Assembly (NCBI RefSeq): GCF_019145435.1
Contig: NZ_JAHSTS010000002.1
Location: 124,001-188,000 of the forward strand
Source: Pseudomonas ekonensis
GTDB lineage: Bacteria; Pseudomonadota; Gammaproteobacteria; Pseudomonadales; Pseudomonadaceae
Direction of reading: 5' to 3'
Length of the DNA: 64,000 nucleotides
Below are positions 35,125-43,733 of this stretch, one piece after another. Both the position numbers and the translations under genes were made by a program. A model generated the notes under the pieces. It worked only from the letters and a program-made list of their open reading frames with translations. It was not told the origin of the DNA and searched no databases. Every line of letters begins with the position of its first letter. Position 1 is the first letter of the stretch.

Positions 35125-36035
35125 GCACTCTCAATCAGCGGTTCATGCGGTGGGTGCCCAGCGGACGCAAGTTCGTCATCGGGATTCCTTTCATCTGGCT
35201 GTTCCTGTTCTTCATGCTGCCGTTCTTCCTGGTGATGAAGATCAGCTTCTCGGAAGCGGCCCTGTCGATTCCGCCCTACTCGGAGATCTACACCTACGCC
35301 GAGCAGAAATTCCAGCTGTTCCTCAACATCGGCAACTACAGCATGCTCGGCGAAGACGAGCTGTACCTGTCGGCCTACCTCGGTTCGCTGAAGGTCGCGC
35401 TGCTCAGCACGCTGATGTGCCTGGTGATCGGTTTCCCGATGGCCTACGCGATCACCAAGGCCAGCAAGGAAGCGCAGAACGTGCTGCTGCTGTTGATCAT
35501 GATGCCGACCTGGACCGCGATCCTGATCCGCGTGTATGCGTGGATGGGCATCCTCAGCAACAACGGCCTGCTCAATGCGTTCCTGATGTGGACGGGGCTG
35601 ACCGATCACCCGATCGAGATCCTCAACACCAACACGGCGGTCTATATCGGTGTCGTGTATGCATACCTGCCGTTCATGGTGCTGCCGCTGTACGCCAACC
35701 TGGTCAAGCACGACGCCAGCCTGCTGGAAGCCGCGCAGGACCTGGGCTCGAGCAACTTCAACAACTTCTGGAAGATCACCGTGCCGCTGGCCAAGAACGG
35801 CATCATCGCCGGCTGCATGCTGGTGTTCATCCCGGTGGTGGGCGAGTTCGTCATTCCGGAACTGCTGGGCGGCCCGGAAACCCTGATGATCGGCCGCGTG
35901 CTGTGGCAAGAGTTCTTCAATAACCGCGACTGGCCGGTGGCGTCCGCCCTGGCGGTGGTGATGCTGCTGATCCTGATTGTGCCGATCCTGCTGTTCAACC
36001 GCAGCCAGGCCAAGGAAATGGAGGGTAAAGAATGA
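35121..36035 (+). CDS. potH: Polyamine ABC transporter permease 1
   Basis: 304 residues from ATG 35121, overlapping the ATPase stop. About six membrane helices, with the EAA-loop segment EAAQDLGSSNFNNFWKITVP (residues about 207-226) that docks on the ATPase. Pairs with the next gene product. Equivalent to SpuG. Confidence 0.88.
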   Translation: MSTLNQRFMRWVPSGRKFVIGIPFIWLFLFFMLPFFLVMKISFSEAALSIPPYSEIYTYAEQKFQLFLNIGNYSMLGEDELYLSAYLGSLKVALLSTLMCLVIGFPMAYAITKASKEAQNVLLLLIMMPTWTAILIRVYAWMGILSNNGLLNAFLMWTGLTDHPIEILNTNTAVYIGVVYAYLPFMVLPLYANLVKHDASLLEAAQDLGSSNFNNFWKITVPLAKNGIIAGCMLVFIPVVGEFVIPELLGGPETLMIGRVLWQEFFNNRDWPVASALAVVMLLILIVPILLFNRSQAKEMEGKE

Positions 36036-36910
36036 AACGCTTCCGTTTCTCCAGCCTGATGCTGGTGCTGGGCCTGCTGTTCATCTACCTGCCGATGCTG
36101 ATCCTGGTGATCTACTCGTTCAACGCCTCGAAGCTGGTGACGGTGTGGGGCGGCTGGTCGGTGAAGTGGTACGTCGGCCTGCTCGACAACACCCAACTGA
36201 TGGGCTCGGTGGTGCGCTCGCTGGAGATCGCCTGCTACACCGCGATCGCCGCCGTGGCGCTGGGTACGCTGGCCGCGTTCGTGCTGACCCGCGTCACCCG
36301 CTTCAAGGGCCGCACGCTGTTCGGCGGCCTGGTCACCGCGCCGCTGGTGATGCCCGAGGTGATCACCGGCCTGTCGCTGCTGTTGCTGTTCGTGGCCATG
36401 GCGCAACTGATCGGCTGGCCCCAGGAGCGCGGCATCGTCACCATCTGGATCGCCCACACCACGTTCTGCGCGGCCTATGTGGCGGTGGTGGTGTCGGCGC
36501 GCCTGCGCGAGCTGGATCTGTCGATCGAAGAGGCTGCGATGGATCTTGGCGCCAAGCCGTTCAAGGTGTTCTTCCTGATCACCATCCCGATGATCGCGCC
36601 GTCGCTGGCGGCGGGCGGCATGATGTCGTTCGCCCTGTCGCTGGACGACCTGGTGCTGGCCAGCTTCGTGTCCGGCCCCGGCTCGACCACGTTGCCGATG
36701 GAAGTGTTCTCGGCGGTGCGCCTGGGCGTGAAGCCTGAGATCAACGCCGTGGCCAGCCTGATCCTGCTGGCGGTGTCGCTGGTGACCTTCCTGGTCTGGT
36801 ACTTCGGCCGCAAGGCGGAAGCCAACCGCAAGCGCGCGATCCAGGAAGCCATGGACCAGACGGCCAACGAGTCGTGGCAACAGCCGCAGCGCGCGGCGGC
36901 CACGGCCTGA
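36032..36910 (+). CDS. potI: Polyamine ABC transporter permease 2
   Basis: 292 residues, start overlapping the previous stop as ATGA. Six helices; [20 protein letters not shown] is the EAA loop. The C-terminus is a charged cytoplasmic tail. Equivalent to SpuH. A perfect hairpin lies 5 bp after its stop, before the binding-protein gene. Confidence 0.88.
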   Translation: MKRFRFSSLMLVLGLLFIYLPMLILVIYSFNASKLVTVWGGWSVKWYVGLLDNTQLMGSVVRSLEIACYTAIAAVALGTLAAFVLTRVTRFKGRTLFGGLVTAPLVMPEVITGLSLLLLFVAMAQLIGWPQERGIVTIWIAHTTFCAAYVAVVVSARLRELDLSIEEAAMDLGAKPFKVFFLITIPMIAPSLAAGGMMSFALSLDDLVLASFVSGPGSTTLPMEVFSAVRLGVKPEINAVASLILLAVSLVTFLVWYFGRKAEANRKRAIQEAMDQTANESWQQPQRAAATA

Positions 36911-36915
36911 AGAAA

Positions 36916-36943
36916 GTGGCGAGGGCAGTTGCGCCCTCGCCAC
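36916..36943. repeat. Hairpin between permease and binding-protein genes
   Basis: GTGGCGAGGGC, four bases, then GCCCTCGCCAC make a near-perfect stem in the 88-bp gap of the importer operon. The same palindrome class occurs at 16978 and 60783. It could protect the upstream message or attenuate readthrough, letting the binding protein be made at a different level. Confidence 0.6.
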
Positions 36944-36998
36944 AGATTCACCGAATTCCCGCAGTATGTTTTTGAACAAGAAAAATGGAGTTTCACCG

Positions 36999-38096
36999 AT
37001 GAAAATGTTTGGCAGGACTCTGCTGACACTGTCCTTATTGGGCGCAATCGCCACGGGCGCCCAGGCCAACGACAAGGTGCTGCGCGTCTACAACTGGTCC
37101 GACTACATCGCCCCCGACACCGTCAAGAAGTTCGAGGACGAGACCGGCATCCAGGTGACCTACGACGTGTTCGACAGCAACGAGACCCTGGAGGCGCGTC
37201 TGCTGGCGGGCAAGTCCGGCTACGACATCGTCGTGCCGTCCAACAGCTTTCTGGCCAAGCAGGTGAAGGCCGGGGTCTACCAGACCCTGGACAAATCCAG
37301 GCTGCCGAACTGGAAGAACCTCAACCCGGTGCTGCTGAAGAACGCCGCCGCCAGCGATCCGGACAACGCCCATGCGTTCCCGTACATGTGGGGCTCGATC
37401 GGCATCGGCTTCAACCCGGACAAGGTGCGCGAAGTGCTCGGCGAGAACGCGCCGGTCAATTCCTGGGACCTGCTGTTCAAGCCGCAGAACGCCGAGAAGC
37501 TCAAGGCCTGCGGGATCAGCTTCCTCGACTCGCCGACCGAAATGCTCCCGGCCGCCCTGCACTACCTGGGCTATCCGGTGAACGACAAGGACGCCCGGCA
37601 CATCGCCGAGGCCGAAGCGCTGTTCATGAAGATCCGCCCGTCGGTGGCGTATTTCCATTCGTCCAAGTACATCTCGGACCTGGCCAACGGCAACATCTGC
37701 GTGGCCGTCGGCTACTCCGGCGACGTGCTGCAGGCCAAGGCCCGCGCCGAAGAGGCCGGCAACAAGGTGACGATCGACTACAGCATCCCCAAGGAAGGCG
37801 CCGGCAGCTTCTACGACATGGTCGCCATCCCCCGCGATGCGGCCAACGTGGAGAACGCCTACCTGTTCATGAACTTCTTGATGCGCCCGGACATCATCGC
37901 CGAGATCACCAACAGCATCGGCTACAGCAACGCCAATCAGGCCGCCACGCCCCTGGTGGACGAAGCGATCCGCAACGATCCGGGCTCGTACCCGCCGCAG
38001 GAAGTGATGGCCACGCTGTATGCGGTGCCGGACCAGCCGATCGCCACGCAGCGGATCATGACCCGGGGCTGGACGCGGGTGAAGCTCGGCAAGTGA
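36999..38096 (+). CDS. potF: Periplasmic polyamine-binding protein
   Basis: 365 residues from ATG 36999, with ATGGAG upstream; the frame upstream to 36966 is not needed. The signal peptide ends at AQA/NDK (about residue 23). [20 protein letters not shown] and [16 protein letters not shown] are the PotF/SpuD/SpuE-type ligand-binding blocks. It captures putrescine or spermidine and delivers it to the permeases. Last gene of the operon, before a terminator at 38265. Confidence 0.9.
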   Translation: MKMFGRTLLTLSLLGAIATGAQANDKVLRVYNWSDYIAPDTVKKFEDETGIQVTYDVFDSNETLEARLLAGKSGYDIVVPSNSFLAKQVKAGVYQTLDKSRLPNWKNLNPVLLKNAAASDPDNAHAFPYMWGSIGIGFNPDKVREVLGENAPVNSWDLLFKPQNAEKLKACGISFLDSPTEMLPAALHYLGYPVNDKDARHIAEAEALFMKIRPSVAYFHSSKYISDLANGNICVAVGYSGDVLQAKARAEEAGNKVTIDYSIPKEGAGSFYDMVAIPRDAANVENAYLFMNFLMRPDIIAEITNSIGYSNANQAATPLVDEAIRNDPGSYPPQEVMATLYAVPDQPIATQRIMTRGWTRVKLGK

Positions 38097-38264
38097 ACCT
38101 CTGGGGCGAGCCCGCTGGCGTTGGCGTCAGTGAAGGCACCGCATGCTTCCACAGGGGAAACGGCAAGACTCACGACAACGTTTTTCCGTTCACGCAGCGC
38201 CTTACCACCGCTGCACCCTCTCTCTGAACGGCCTCACCTGGCATTCCTCGGTTCAGGTGAATTC

Positions 38265-38288
38265 AGGCGCCCTCGGGCGCCTTTTTTT
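38265..38288. terminator. Rho-independent terminator after the importer operon
   Basis: AGGCGCC, CTC, GGGCGCCT and a run of seven T. It also lies just past the 3' end of the convergent thpR gene. Confidence 0.85.
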
Positions 38289-38294
38289 GTCGGC

Positions 38295-38834
38295 TCAAGC
38301 CAGCGGCCATTCGGCCAAAACGCGATAGCGGCCCTTGTGGGATTCGAACAGGGCAAAGCGCTCGGCGCGCAGGAAGAATTCCGGCGCGGTGGCGGACTCG
38401 GGAACGGGTTCGCGAAAGTCGCGCATCAGCGTCAGGTGCGGCTGGAACTCCCTCGGCGGCGCTTCGAAACCGAACGGCAGCATCGCCTGTTCCAGTGCGT
38501 ACACCAGCCGCAGCAGCGGCGGCGGTGCCTGTTCCGGTGCCAGCGACAGCACGCCGGCCTTGCGCCACACCTGCAAGCGATCCAGCGAAATCCTCAGCGC
38601 CGCCCCCGGCGTGCCCACCTTGGCGGCCGCTTCGCACACCGGCGCGATCTGCGCCAACGGCACCGCGCCGAGAAACAGCAGCGTCAGGTGAAAGTTGTCC
38701 GCCGGCACCGGTTTGCCGGCCCGCAGGCTCAAGGCGCTGCGCCATTGGGCAATGGCCTTGCGCTGTGCCGGCGGGCAGTCCAGGGCAAAGAACAGCCGCT
38801 TGAACGGTTGGTCACCGGGTACGTCGTCCTTCAT
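38295..38834 (-). CDS. thpR: RNA 2',3'-cyclic phosphodiesterase (LigT/ThpR)
   Basis: 179 residues. Both 2H-phosphoesterase motifs are visible: FHLTLLFLG (about residues 48-56) and PHLTLMRDF (about 132-140). FFALDCPPAQRKAI at the N-terminus is typical. It opens 2',3'-cyclic phosphates on RNA; the historical 2'-5' ligase activity is weak. Single gene, convergent with the importer operon. Confidence 0.88.
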   Translation of the reverse strand: MKDDVPGDQPFKRLFFALDCPPAQRKAIAQWRSALSLRAGKPVPADNFHLTLLFLGAVPLAQIAPVCEAAAKVGTPGAALRISLDRLQVWRKAGVLSLAPEQAPPPLLRLVYALEQAMLPFGFEAPPREFQPHLTLMRDFREPVPESATAPEFFLRAERFALFESHKGRYRVLAEWPLA

Positions 38835-38943
38835 GGCCCCTCTCCTTCGCAGGTCGTGATCCTGTGGATTCTACACGGCCGTTTTCTGGCGGCCCGCGAC
38901 ATGAAGGTTATAGTTCAGGGATGGCCATCGACCGGAGACCGCC

Positions 38944-39138
38944 ATGCGCGAGATCCTCAGCAAAGAACCCTGGTGGGCCCGACCGCCGAATCCCGGGCAG
39001 GACGAAACCGAACTGGAATGGGGCTGGCTGGTGCACTACAGCGAAGGCGAGCCGCGCTTCGAATTCATCCACGAGCGGCCGACGGACGAACAGATCCGCT
39101 TGCGCAAGAGCTGCCGGATCACACCGTCGGCGGAGTAG
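38944..39138 (+). CDS. Small hypothetical protein, 64 residues
   Basis: MREILSKEPWWARPPNPGQD at the start; Trp- and Glu-rich (ETELEWGWLVHYSEGEPRFE). No membrane segment. GACCGCC precedes the ATG without a clear ribosome-binding site, but codon use is typical. I know no function. Confidence 0.55.
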   Translation: MREILSKEPWWARPPNPGQDETELEWGWLVHYSEGEPRFEFIHERPTDEQIRLRKSCRITPSAE

Positions 39139-39160
39139 CCCTGCACCGTTGCCCGCCGCA

Positions 39161-39271
39161 AAACCTGTGGGAGCTGCGGTGCGACGACTCGACTTGCCAG
39201 CGATAGGGCCGGCACTGCTGGCATCTCTGTCGCCTGACCTACCGCCATCGCTGGCGAGCCAGCTCCCACAG
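39161..39271. repeat. REPIN with a hybrid left arm
   Basis: AACCTGTGGGAGCTGC is followed by GGTGCGACGACTCGAC and then TTGCCAGCGAT, so the left palindrome is interrupted by a 16-bp segment. The right arm (CCATCGCTGGCGAGCCAGCT) is normal. The insert resembles part of another Pseudomonas REP type (GGTGCGACGATTCGACTTGC). Confidence 0.7.
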
Positions 39272-39305
39272 TTTCCGAGTCGTTCTCAGATGCAGGGGTT
39301 GGGCT

Positions 39306-39659
39306 TCAGGATTCGACGAGGTGCCTGAAGCCGCCGAAGATCATGCGCTGGCCGTCGAACCCCATCGGGTTGGCGTCCGGCTGCATGCGCGGGTCGTCCA
39401 TCATTTTGGCCATGCCGGCGTCGCGGGTGGCCTTGTCCGGCCAGACCAGCCAGCCTGCGGATACGGTTTCGCCTTCCTTGAGTTTCACCGCCATCGGGAA
39501 AGAGGTGACCTTGCCGTCCGGCACGTCATCGCCCCAGCACTGCACAACGTCCCGGGCACCGTATTCCTTGAACAGCTTCGCGGCGACCGCGCAGTGCTTT
39601 TCATATTGCCCGCGGTTGGCGTTCGGCACGGGCGCCACAAAGATATCGATGTAAGCCAT
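39306..39659 (-). CDS. DUF1428 family protein
   Basis: 117 residues from ATG 39659; an ATG at 39665 is closer to the AAGGAGA box and overlaps the previous stop, but 39659 has the better spacing. MAYIDIFVAPVPNANRGQYE and GDDVPDGKVTSFPMAVKL match DUF1428/YbaA-like proteins, which have a dimeric alpha-beta barrel fold. Function unknown. Directly follows the lipoprotein gene at 39662. Confidence 0.85.
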   Translation of the reverse strand: MAYIDIFVAPVPNANRGQYEKHCAVAAKLFKEYGARDVVQCWGDDVPDGKVTSFPMAVKLKEGETVSAGWLVWPDKATRDAGMAKMMDDPRMQPDANPMGFDGQRMIFGGFRHLVES

Positions 39660-39661
39660 GG

Positions 39662-40741
39662 TCATTCTCCTTGAGGATCGGGTTGGATCTGCTGACTGGT
39701 CGATTCCGGCGGCCGCCATTCGACACGCTGGAGGCCCTGCCCGACCGACGGCTCCTGGCGGTCGCCCAGGCTGCCCTCGACCTGCCCGGCGATGTGCAGC
39801 GTGCCGGCCATGACGCCGGTCGTCGGGTTCTGCACCAGTTTCAGCCAGGCCTTGTCGAACGTGTTGCCCAGGCTGCTGCGGATCAGCGCTTCGCTGTCCG
39901 GCCGGTCGTTGGCCTGGATGATCGCGCGGATGCCGGCCACGCCCACGGAGATCAGCGCCCCGGCGAGTTTCCCCGCCGCGGCCGCCACCGCGCCGGCGGC
40001 GCCGCGCGGGGCCATTTCCGCTTCCATGCGCTGGCTGGCGCGCCGGGCCACCGGGGCCATGCCGGCATCGGTCGAGGCGATGCCCTTGGCGCCGCCGTCG
40101 GTGTGGATCTTGTCGATCAGCGCGGCGTAGGCCGGCAAGGTGTTCAACGGTTCGGTGCTGATCACCTGATACAGCGACGCATCCCGGGCCGGCGGCGGCC
40201 CGAGGGCGATGGCGGGAATCTTCTGCAGGCGCCCGTTGAGCTGGGCGACGGGCACGCCGTGACGCTGGGCGATGAGCGGCATCTGCTGCGCCATCTGCTG
40301 TGCATAGAACGCCGTGGACTGGCCGAGGATCGCGTCCGGGTCGATCTCCACAGCCACCGGCGCCAGCACCCTTTCCTGATACTGCTCAAGCAGATACGCC
40401 GCCAGACGCTTGGCCGACGCGTCCTGTTCGCCGCCGGCGCTGATCGTGTACCAGCTGACTTTCATCGACAGCCATTCCTGGGTCCAGTAGCTGCTGAACC
40501 ACGGAATGAAATTTTCTTCAGTTTGCTGATAGACCCGAGTGCGCCAATGTTCCATCGAACCCCGGGCGAACAGCTTGGCCTGCTCGGTGGCCTGTTGCGA
40601 GGCGCTGAGGATTTCCCGGTCGATCTGTTGCCAGGTGGCGGGCGACACCGCCACCGCCGGCGCGCTGACCGGGGCCCGCGCCGTGGTGGCGCAGCCGGCC
40701 AGCAGAAACAGTGCGGCGACGGCCAGCGCGCGCAGGTTCAC
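39662..40741 (-). CDS. Predicted outer- or inner-membrane lipoprotein, unknown function
   Basis: 359 residues. The N-terminus (MNLRALAVAALFLLAGCATT) is a lipoprotein signal with lipobox LAGC, Cys17. The rest is soluble and helical with an alanine/glycine-rich stretch (AAGAVAAAAGKLAGALISVG) that might insert in a membrane. WSSYW-like aromatic segments are near residue 80. No family recognised. Its stop overlaps a possible start of the DUF1428 gene as ATGA. Confidence 0.75.
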   Translation of the reverse strand: MNLRALAVAALFLLAGCATTARAPVSAPAVAVSPATWQQIDREILSASQQATEQAKLFARGSMEHWRTRVYQQTEENFIPWFSSYWTQEWLSMKVSWYTISAGGEQDASAKRLAAYLLEQYQERVLAPVAVEIDPDAILGQSTAFYAQQMAQQMPLIAQRHGVPVAQLNGRLQKIPAIALGPPPARDASLYQVISTEPLNTLPAYAALIDKIHTDGGAKGIASTDAGMAPVARRASQRMEAEMAPRGAAGAVAAAAGKLAGALISVGVAGIRAIIQANDRPDSEALIRSSLGNTFDKAWLKLVQNPTTGVMAGTLHIAGQVEGSLGDRQEPSVGQGLQRVEWRPPESTSQQIQPDPQGE

Positions 40742-40821
40742 GGTGGTGTCCTTCAGGGAGCCGGGGCGGTATGCGTTTGAGTATAGGTGGGTCGGTCGGC
40801 GGTGAGGGGGGATGTGCAGGC

Positions 40822-40895
40822 CCTATCGCGAGCAGGCTCGCTCCCACAGGAGGCTGCAGGGCTGCTCAAACGCTGGGAACCAGCCTGCTGGCGAT
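40822..40895. repeat. Degenerate REPIN
   Basis: ATCGCGAGCAGGCTCGCTCC at about 40826 is paired with a poorer inverse arm of another type (ACCAGCCTGCTGGCGATCG) near 40880, so two REP families appear combined. The remainder of the gap 40742-41030 is a plain leader. Confidence 0.6.
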
Positions 40896-41030
40896 CGAAG
40901 GGCCCTCAGGCTCACCGCCACACCCGAACCATCATTGCCGTCGATGTTCACCATTACGACGATTGCCTTTCGCGCAAGGTTCGCCTGGCGCAGGATTCAC
41001 CCAACCGCAACACATCGAGGAGTCAACACC

Positions 41031-41303
41031 ATGAGCCACCCCGTCACCCTCGCCGTGAGCTTCCCGGTGTTCGGCAGCAACTACTACGACCAGCACGCGG
41101 TGCCGCGCAAGGCACAGGCACTGGTGTTTGATGAAGATTTCGAAGATCTGCTGATGCCCGCCGCCAGCCATCATTTCAGCAACGGCGTGGTGGGCCTCAA
41201 CGATCAGTTCCGTTTTCTGAGCGACATACTCGCCACCCATTTGCTGGATCTCGAGGCCTCCGCGCCTGCGCGTGCCGGCGTCCGGGCGAGCGCTCACTTT
41301 TAA
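41031..41303 (+). CDS. Hypothetical protein, 90 residues
   Basis: Starts MSHPVTLAVSFPVFGSNYYD with GAGGAG upstream of ATG 41031. The body holds VFDEDFEDLLMPAASHHFSN. No signal peptide or membrane helix. It ends 7 bp before a strong terminator. No family recognised; the good ribosome-binding site and terminator support a real gene. Confidence 0.65.
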   Translation: MSHPVTLAVSFPVFGSNYYDQHAVPRKAQALVFDEDFEDLLMPAASHHFSNGVVGLNDQFRFLSDILATHLLDLEASAPARAGVRASAHF

Positions 41304-41310
41304 TGCCAAA

Positions 41311-41339
41311 GGGCGTTCCCGGCCGGGAGCGCCCTTTTT
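41311..41339. terminator. Rho-independent terminator
   Basis: GGGCGTTCCC, GGCC, GGGAGCGCCC and five T, between the 90-residue gene and the convergent lipoprotein gene. Confidence 0.8.
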
Positions 41340-41347
41340 GCGTTGAC

Positions 41348-41566
41348 TCAGTCCTGGTCGTTGTAGTCGTCGCGGTCGCGGTGATGGCGACGCCATTCGC
41401 GCCGGTCGTCATCGCGGTCGTCCCAGCGCCGGTCGTGGTCGTAGTAGCGGCCACGGTCGCGGTCGTAGTACCCGCCATGGCGGTAGTCATCATCAAAGTC
41501 CGCGACACAGCCGCCCAACAGGACGGCGGCGGAAACGGTCAGCAGCAAGGTTGTTGCAGGCTTCAT
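41348..41566 (-). CDS. Small Asp/Arg-rich lipoprotein
   Basis: 72 residues. MKPATTLLLTVSAAVLLGGC is a lipoprotein signal with lipobox LGGC at Cys20. The mature part is almost only Asp, Arg, Tyr and His (DDDYRHGGYYDRDRGRYYDH), a low-complexity, charge-alternating tail. Such small envelope lipoproteins are common in Pseudomonas; function unknown. Confidence 0.72.
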   Translation of the reverse strand: MKPATTLLLTVSAAVLLGGCVADFDDDYRHGGYYDRDRGRYYDHDRRWDDRDDDRREWRRHHRDRDDYNDQD

Positions 41567-41715
41567 TCAGGGCTTCCCAAAACCAGGGTCAAGACGACGG
41601 AAACGGCCGGCGCTGCCCTCGCCTCTTGGCCCGGTGCGCGCCGCCGCAGATACGACCGGGCAAACCACGGATGATTCAGCGGGTGCCCGCCACCGTTTGT
41701 CGTCTCGTGCCTTGC

Positions 41716-42534
41716 TCAGCCCACCAGCGCGATCAATTGCTGGCGCTGCGCGTCGGTCAGCGTCAGCCCGAACCCGGCGCCGGCGTTGTCGGCCATGCTG
41801 CGCGGGTTGCCGGTGCCGGGGATCACGCAGGTGACCGCCGGGTGGGCCAGCAGAAACTTGAGCAGCAGCTGCGGCCAGCTCGTGACCTGCACCTGCGACG
41901 CCCACCCCGGCAGCGGCCGGCCCCGCAGCCGCTCCAGCAGTGCCCCGCCGCCGAACGGCCGGTTGCAGATCACCGCCACCCCGCGCTCGCGGCACAACGG
42001 CAGGATGCGTTTCTCCACGGCGCGGTCGTCGAGGGCGTAGTTGATTTGCAGGAAGTCCACCTGTTCGGCCTTCAGCACCGCTTCGACCTCGTCATGGGCC
42101 GACGGCGCGTAATGGGTGATGCCGATGTAGCGGATGCGCCCCCGGGCCTTCCAGTCGCGCAACGTCGGCAGGTGGGTCTGCCAGTCCAGCAGGTTGTGGA
42201 TCTGCATCAGGTCGATGCAGTCGGTGCGCAGCAAATGCAGGGAGCGCTCCATCTGCGCGATGCCCTCTTCGCGGCCGCGTGTCCACACCTTGGTGGCCAG
42301 AAAGGCCGGCGAGCGCGGTTCGTGGATCGACAGCAGCCCGCCGACGGTCTCTTCGGCGCGGCCGTACATGGGCGAGCTGTCGATGACCGTGCCGCCCTTG
42401 TTGAACAGCTCGCCGAGCACCGCCGGCAAAGGCCGGTGCAGCGGATCGCCCGGCGCGGCGTCAAAGGCCCGGTAGGTGCCCAGCCCTACCGTCGGCAGCG
42501 CTTCGCAGGTCGAGGGGATGGCGCGGGTCTGCAT
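41716..42534 (-). CDS. Aldo/keto reductase
   Basis: 272 residues from ATG 42534, with AGGAGG upstream. The family motifs are VGLGTYRAF near the start, VIDSSPMYGRAEETVGGLL (catalytic Asp and Tyr) and CIDLMQIHN (His). FNKGGTVIDSS lies at the second beta strand. A TIM-barrel NADPH-dependent reductase of carbonyls; the substrate is unknown. Confidence 0.86.
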   Translation of the reverse strand: MQTRAIPSTCEALPTVGLGTYRAFDAAPGDPLHRPLPAVLGELFNKGGTVIDSSPMYGRAEETVGGLLSIHEPRSPAFLATKVWTRGREEGIAQMERSLHLLRTDCIDLMQIHNLLDWQTHLPTLRDWKARGRIRYIGITHYAPSAHDEVEAVLKAEQVDFLQINYALDDRAVEKRILPLCRERGVAVICNRPFGGGALLERLRGRPLPGWASQVQVTSWPQLLLKFLLAHPAVTCVIPGTGNPRSMADNAGAGFGLTLTDAQRQQLIALVG

Positions 42535-42631
42535 GGTCTGGCCTCCTGCGGCACTGGGCGAGGCGCTGGGGCAAGGATCCGCTGGGCTACACTGCGACAA
42601 CCCGCCTGCGCGCCCCGTTAAAGTTAGCCGA

Positions 42632-43402
42632 ATGTCACGAACCCTGATGTCACTCGTCGCCTTGGCCATCGCCGCGTACCTGATCCTGTGCGCGGCGCTG
42701 TTCGTGTTCCAGCGTGCGCTGATCTATTTCCCCCAGCCTGCGGCGGTGGATTCGCCGGATACGCGACTCACGCTGGCGACGCCGGACGCCGACATCCGCG
42801 TGAGCGTCCGGGAACACCCCGGCCCCAAGGCGCTGATCTACTTCGGCGGCAATGCCGAAGACGTCTCGCTCAGCCTGGCGACGCTTGCCCGGGCCTTTCC
42901 CGGCCATGCCGTGTACCTGCTGCATTACCGGGGGTTTGGCGGCAGCGGCGGTTCCCCGTCCGAAGAAGCCATTGCCCGGGATGCCCTGGCGCTATTCGAC
43001 CGGGTGTACGCCAGCCATCCCCAGATCGCGCTGATCGGGCGCAGCCTCGGTTCCGGCGTCGCCGTGCGGCTGGCCAGTCAGCGGCCCGTGCAGCGCTTGG
43101 TCCTGGTCACGCCTTACAACAACCTCGAGGAACTTGCCGCGCGCCAGTATCCGTGGGCGCCGGTCAAGTGGCTGCTCAAGGACCGTTTCGAGTCCGGTCG
43201 CTACGCGGCGCACATCCAGGTGCCGACGCTGCTGCTGGCGGCGAGCGACGACGAGGTGATCCCCCGCGCCAGCACCGAGCGGCTGTTGCGCAGCTTTCCC
43301 GAAGGCGTGGCGTCGCTCCGGGTGATCGCACCTGCGGGGCACAACTCGATTGCCGAGCGGCCGGAGTATCTGGAGTGGATCGGCGAGGCGCTGAACCGGT
43401 GA
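42632..43402 (+). CDS. Membrane-anchored alpha/beta hydrolase
   Basis: 256 residues from ATG 42632. A single N-terminal hydrophobic segment (LMSLVALAIAAYLILCAALF) probably anchors it. The nucleophile elbow is LIGRSLGSGVA (GRSLG), with Asp in ASDDEVIP and His in APAGHNSI, a complete triad. Similar to YfhR/BEM46-type hydrolases. Substrate unknown. Confidence 0.84.
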   Translation: MSRTLMSLVALAIAAYLILCAALFVFQRALIYFPQPAAVDSPDTRLTLATPDADIRVSVREHPGPKALIYFGGNAEDVSLSLATLARAFPGHAVYLLHYRGFGGSGGSPSEEAIARDALALFDRVYASHPQIALIGRSLGSGVAVRLASQRPVQRLVLVTPYNNLEELAARQYPWAPVKWLLKDRFESGRYAAHIQVPTLLLAASDDEVIPRASTERLLRSFPEGVASLRVIAPAGHNSIAERPEYLEWIGEALNR

Positions 43403-43436
43403 GGGTTGCCGGGCTGTAATCGCGCAATCGGCGCAG

Positions 43437-43560
43437 AACCTGTGGGAGCAACTGTCGCCCCCTGCGGCACCTGAACGGCCGCCATCGCCAGCAGGCGGGT
43501 TCCCACAAGGGATCCCGGTACACCCCAACAACCTGTGGGAGCAGGCTGGCCTGCGAAAGG
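43437..43560. repeat. Group of three REP-like palindromes
   Basis: AACCTGTGGGAGCAACTGTC at 43438, an inverted CCATCGCCAGCAGGCGGGTTC near 43483, and another forward copy CTGTGGGAGCAGGCTGGCCTGC near 43532. The copies are mutually diverged. The rest of the gap 43403-43733 holds no gene. Confidence 0.65.
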
Positions 43561-43733
43561 CTGGAAAAAACACCGCAACGGCCTACAGGAACGCCCGTCC
43601 CAGACACTTCGTCGGCCCGCCGCGATTCTCACCGCCGCCCCGTGAACCAAGCCCCAAAAGCCCAGTCCTACCCGCGCCGCTTCCCGCGGTTCATTTCAAT
43701 CAAGCGCCGTCCCCCTTCAGAGCCGCCCGTCCC

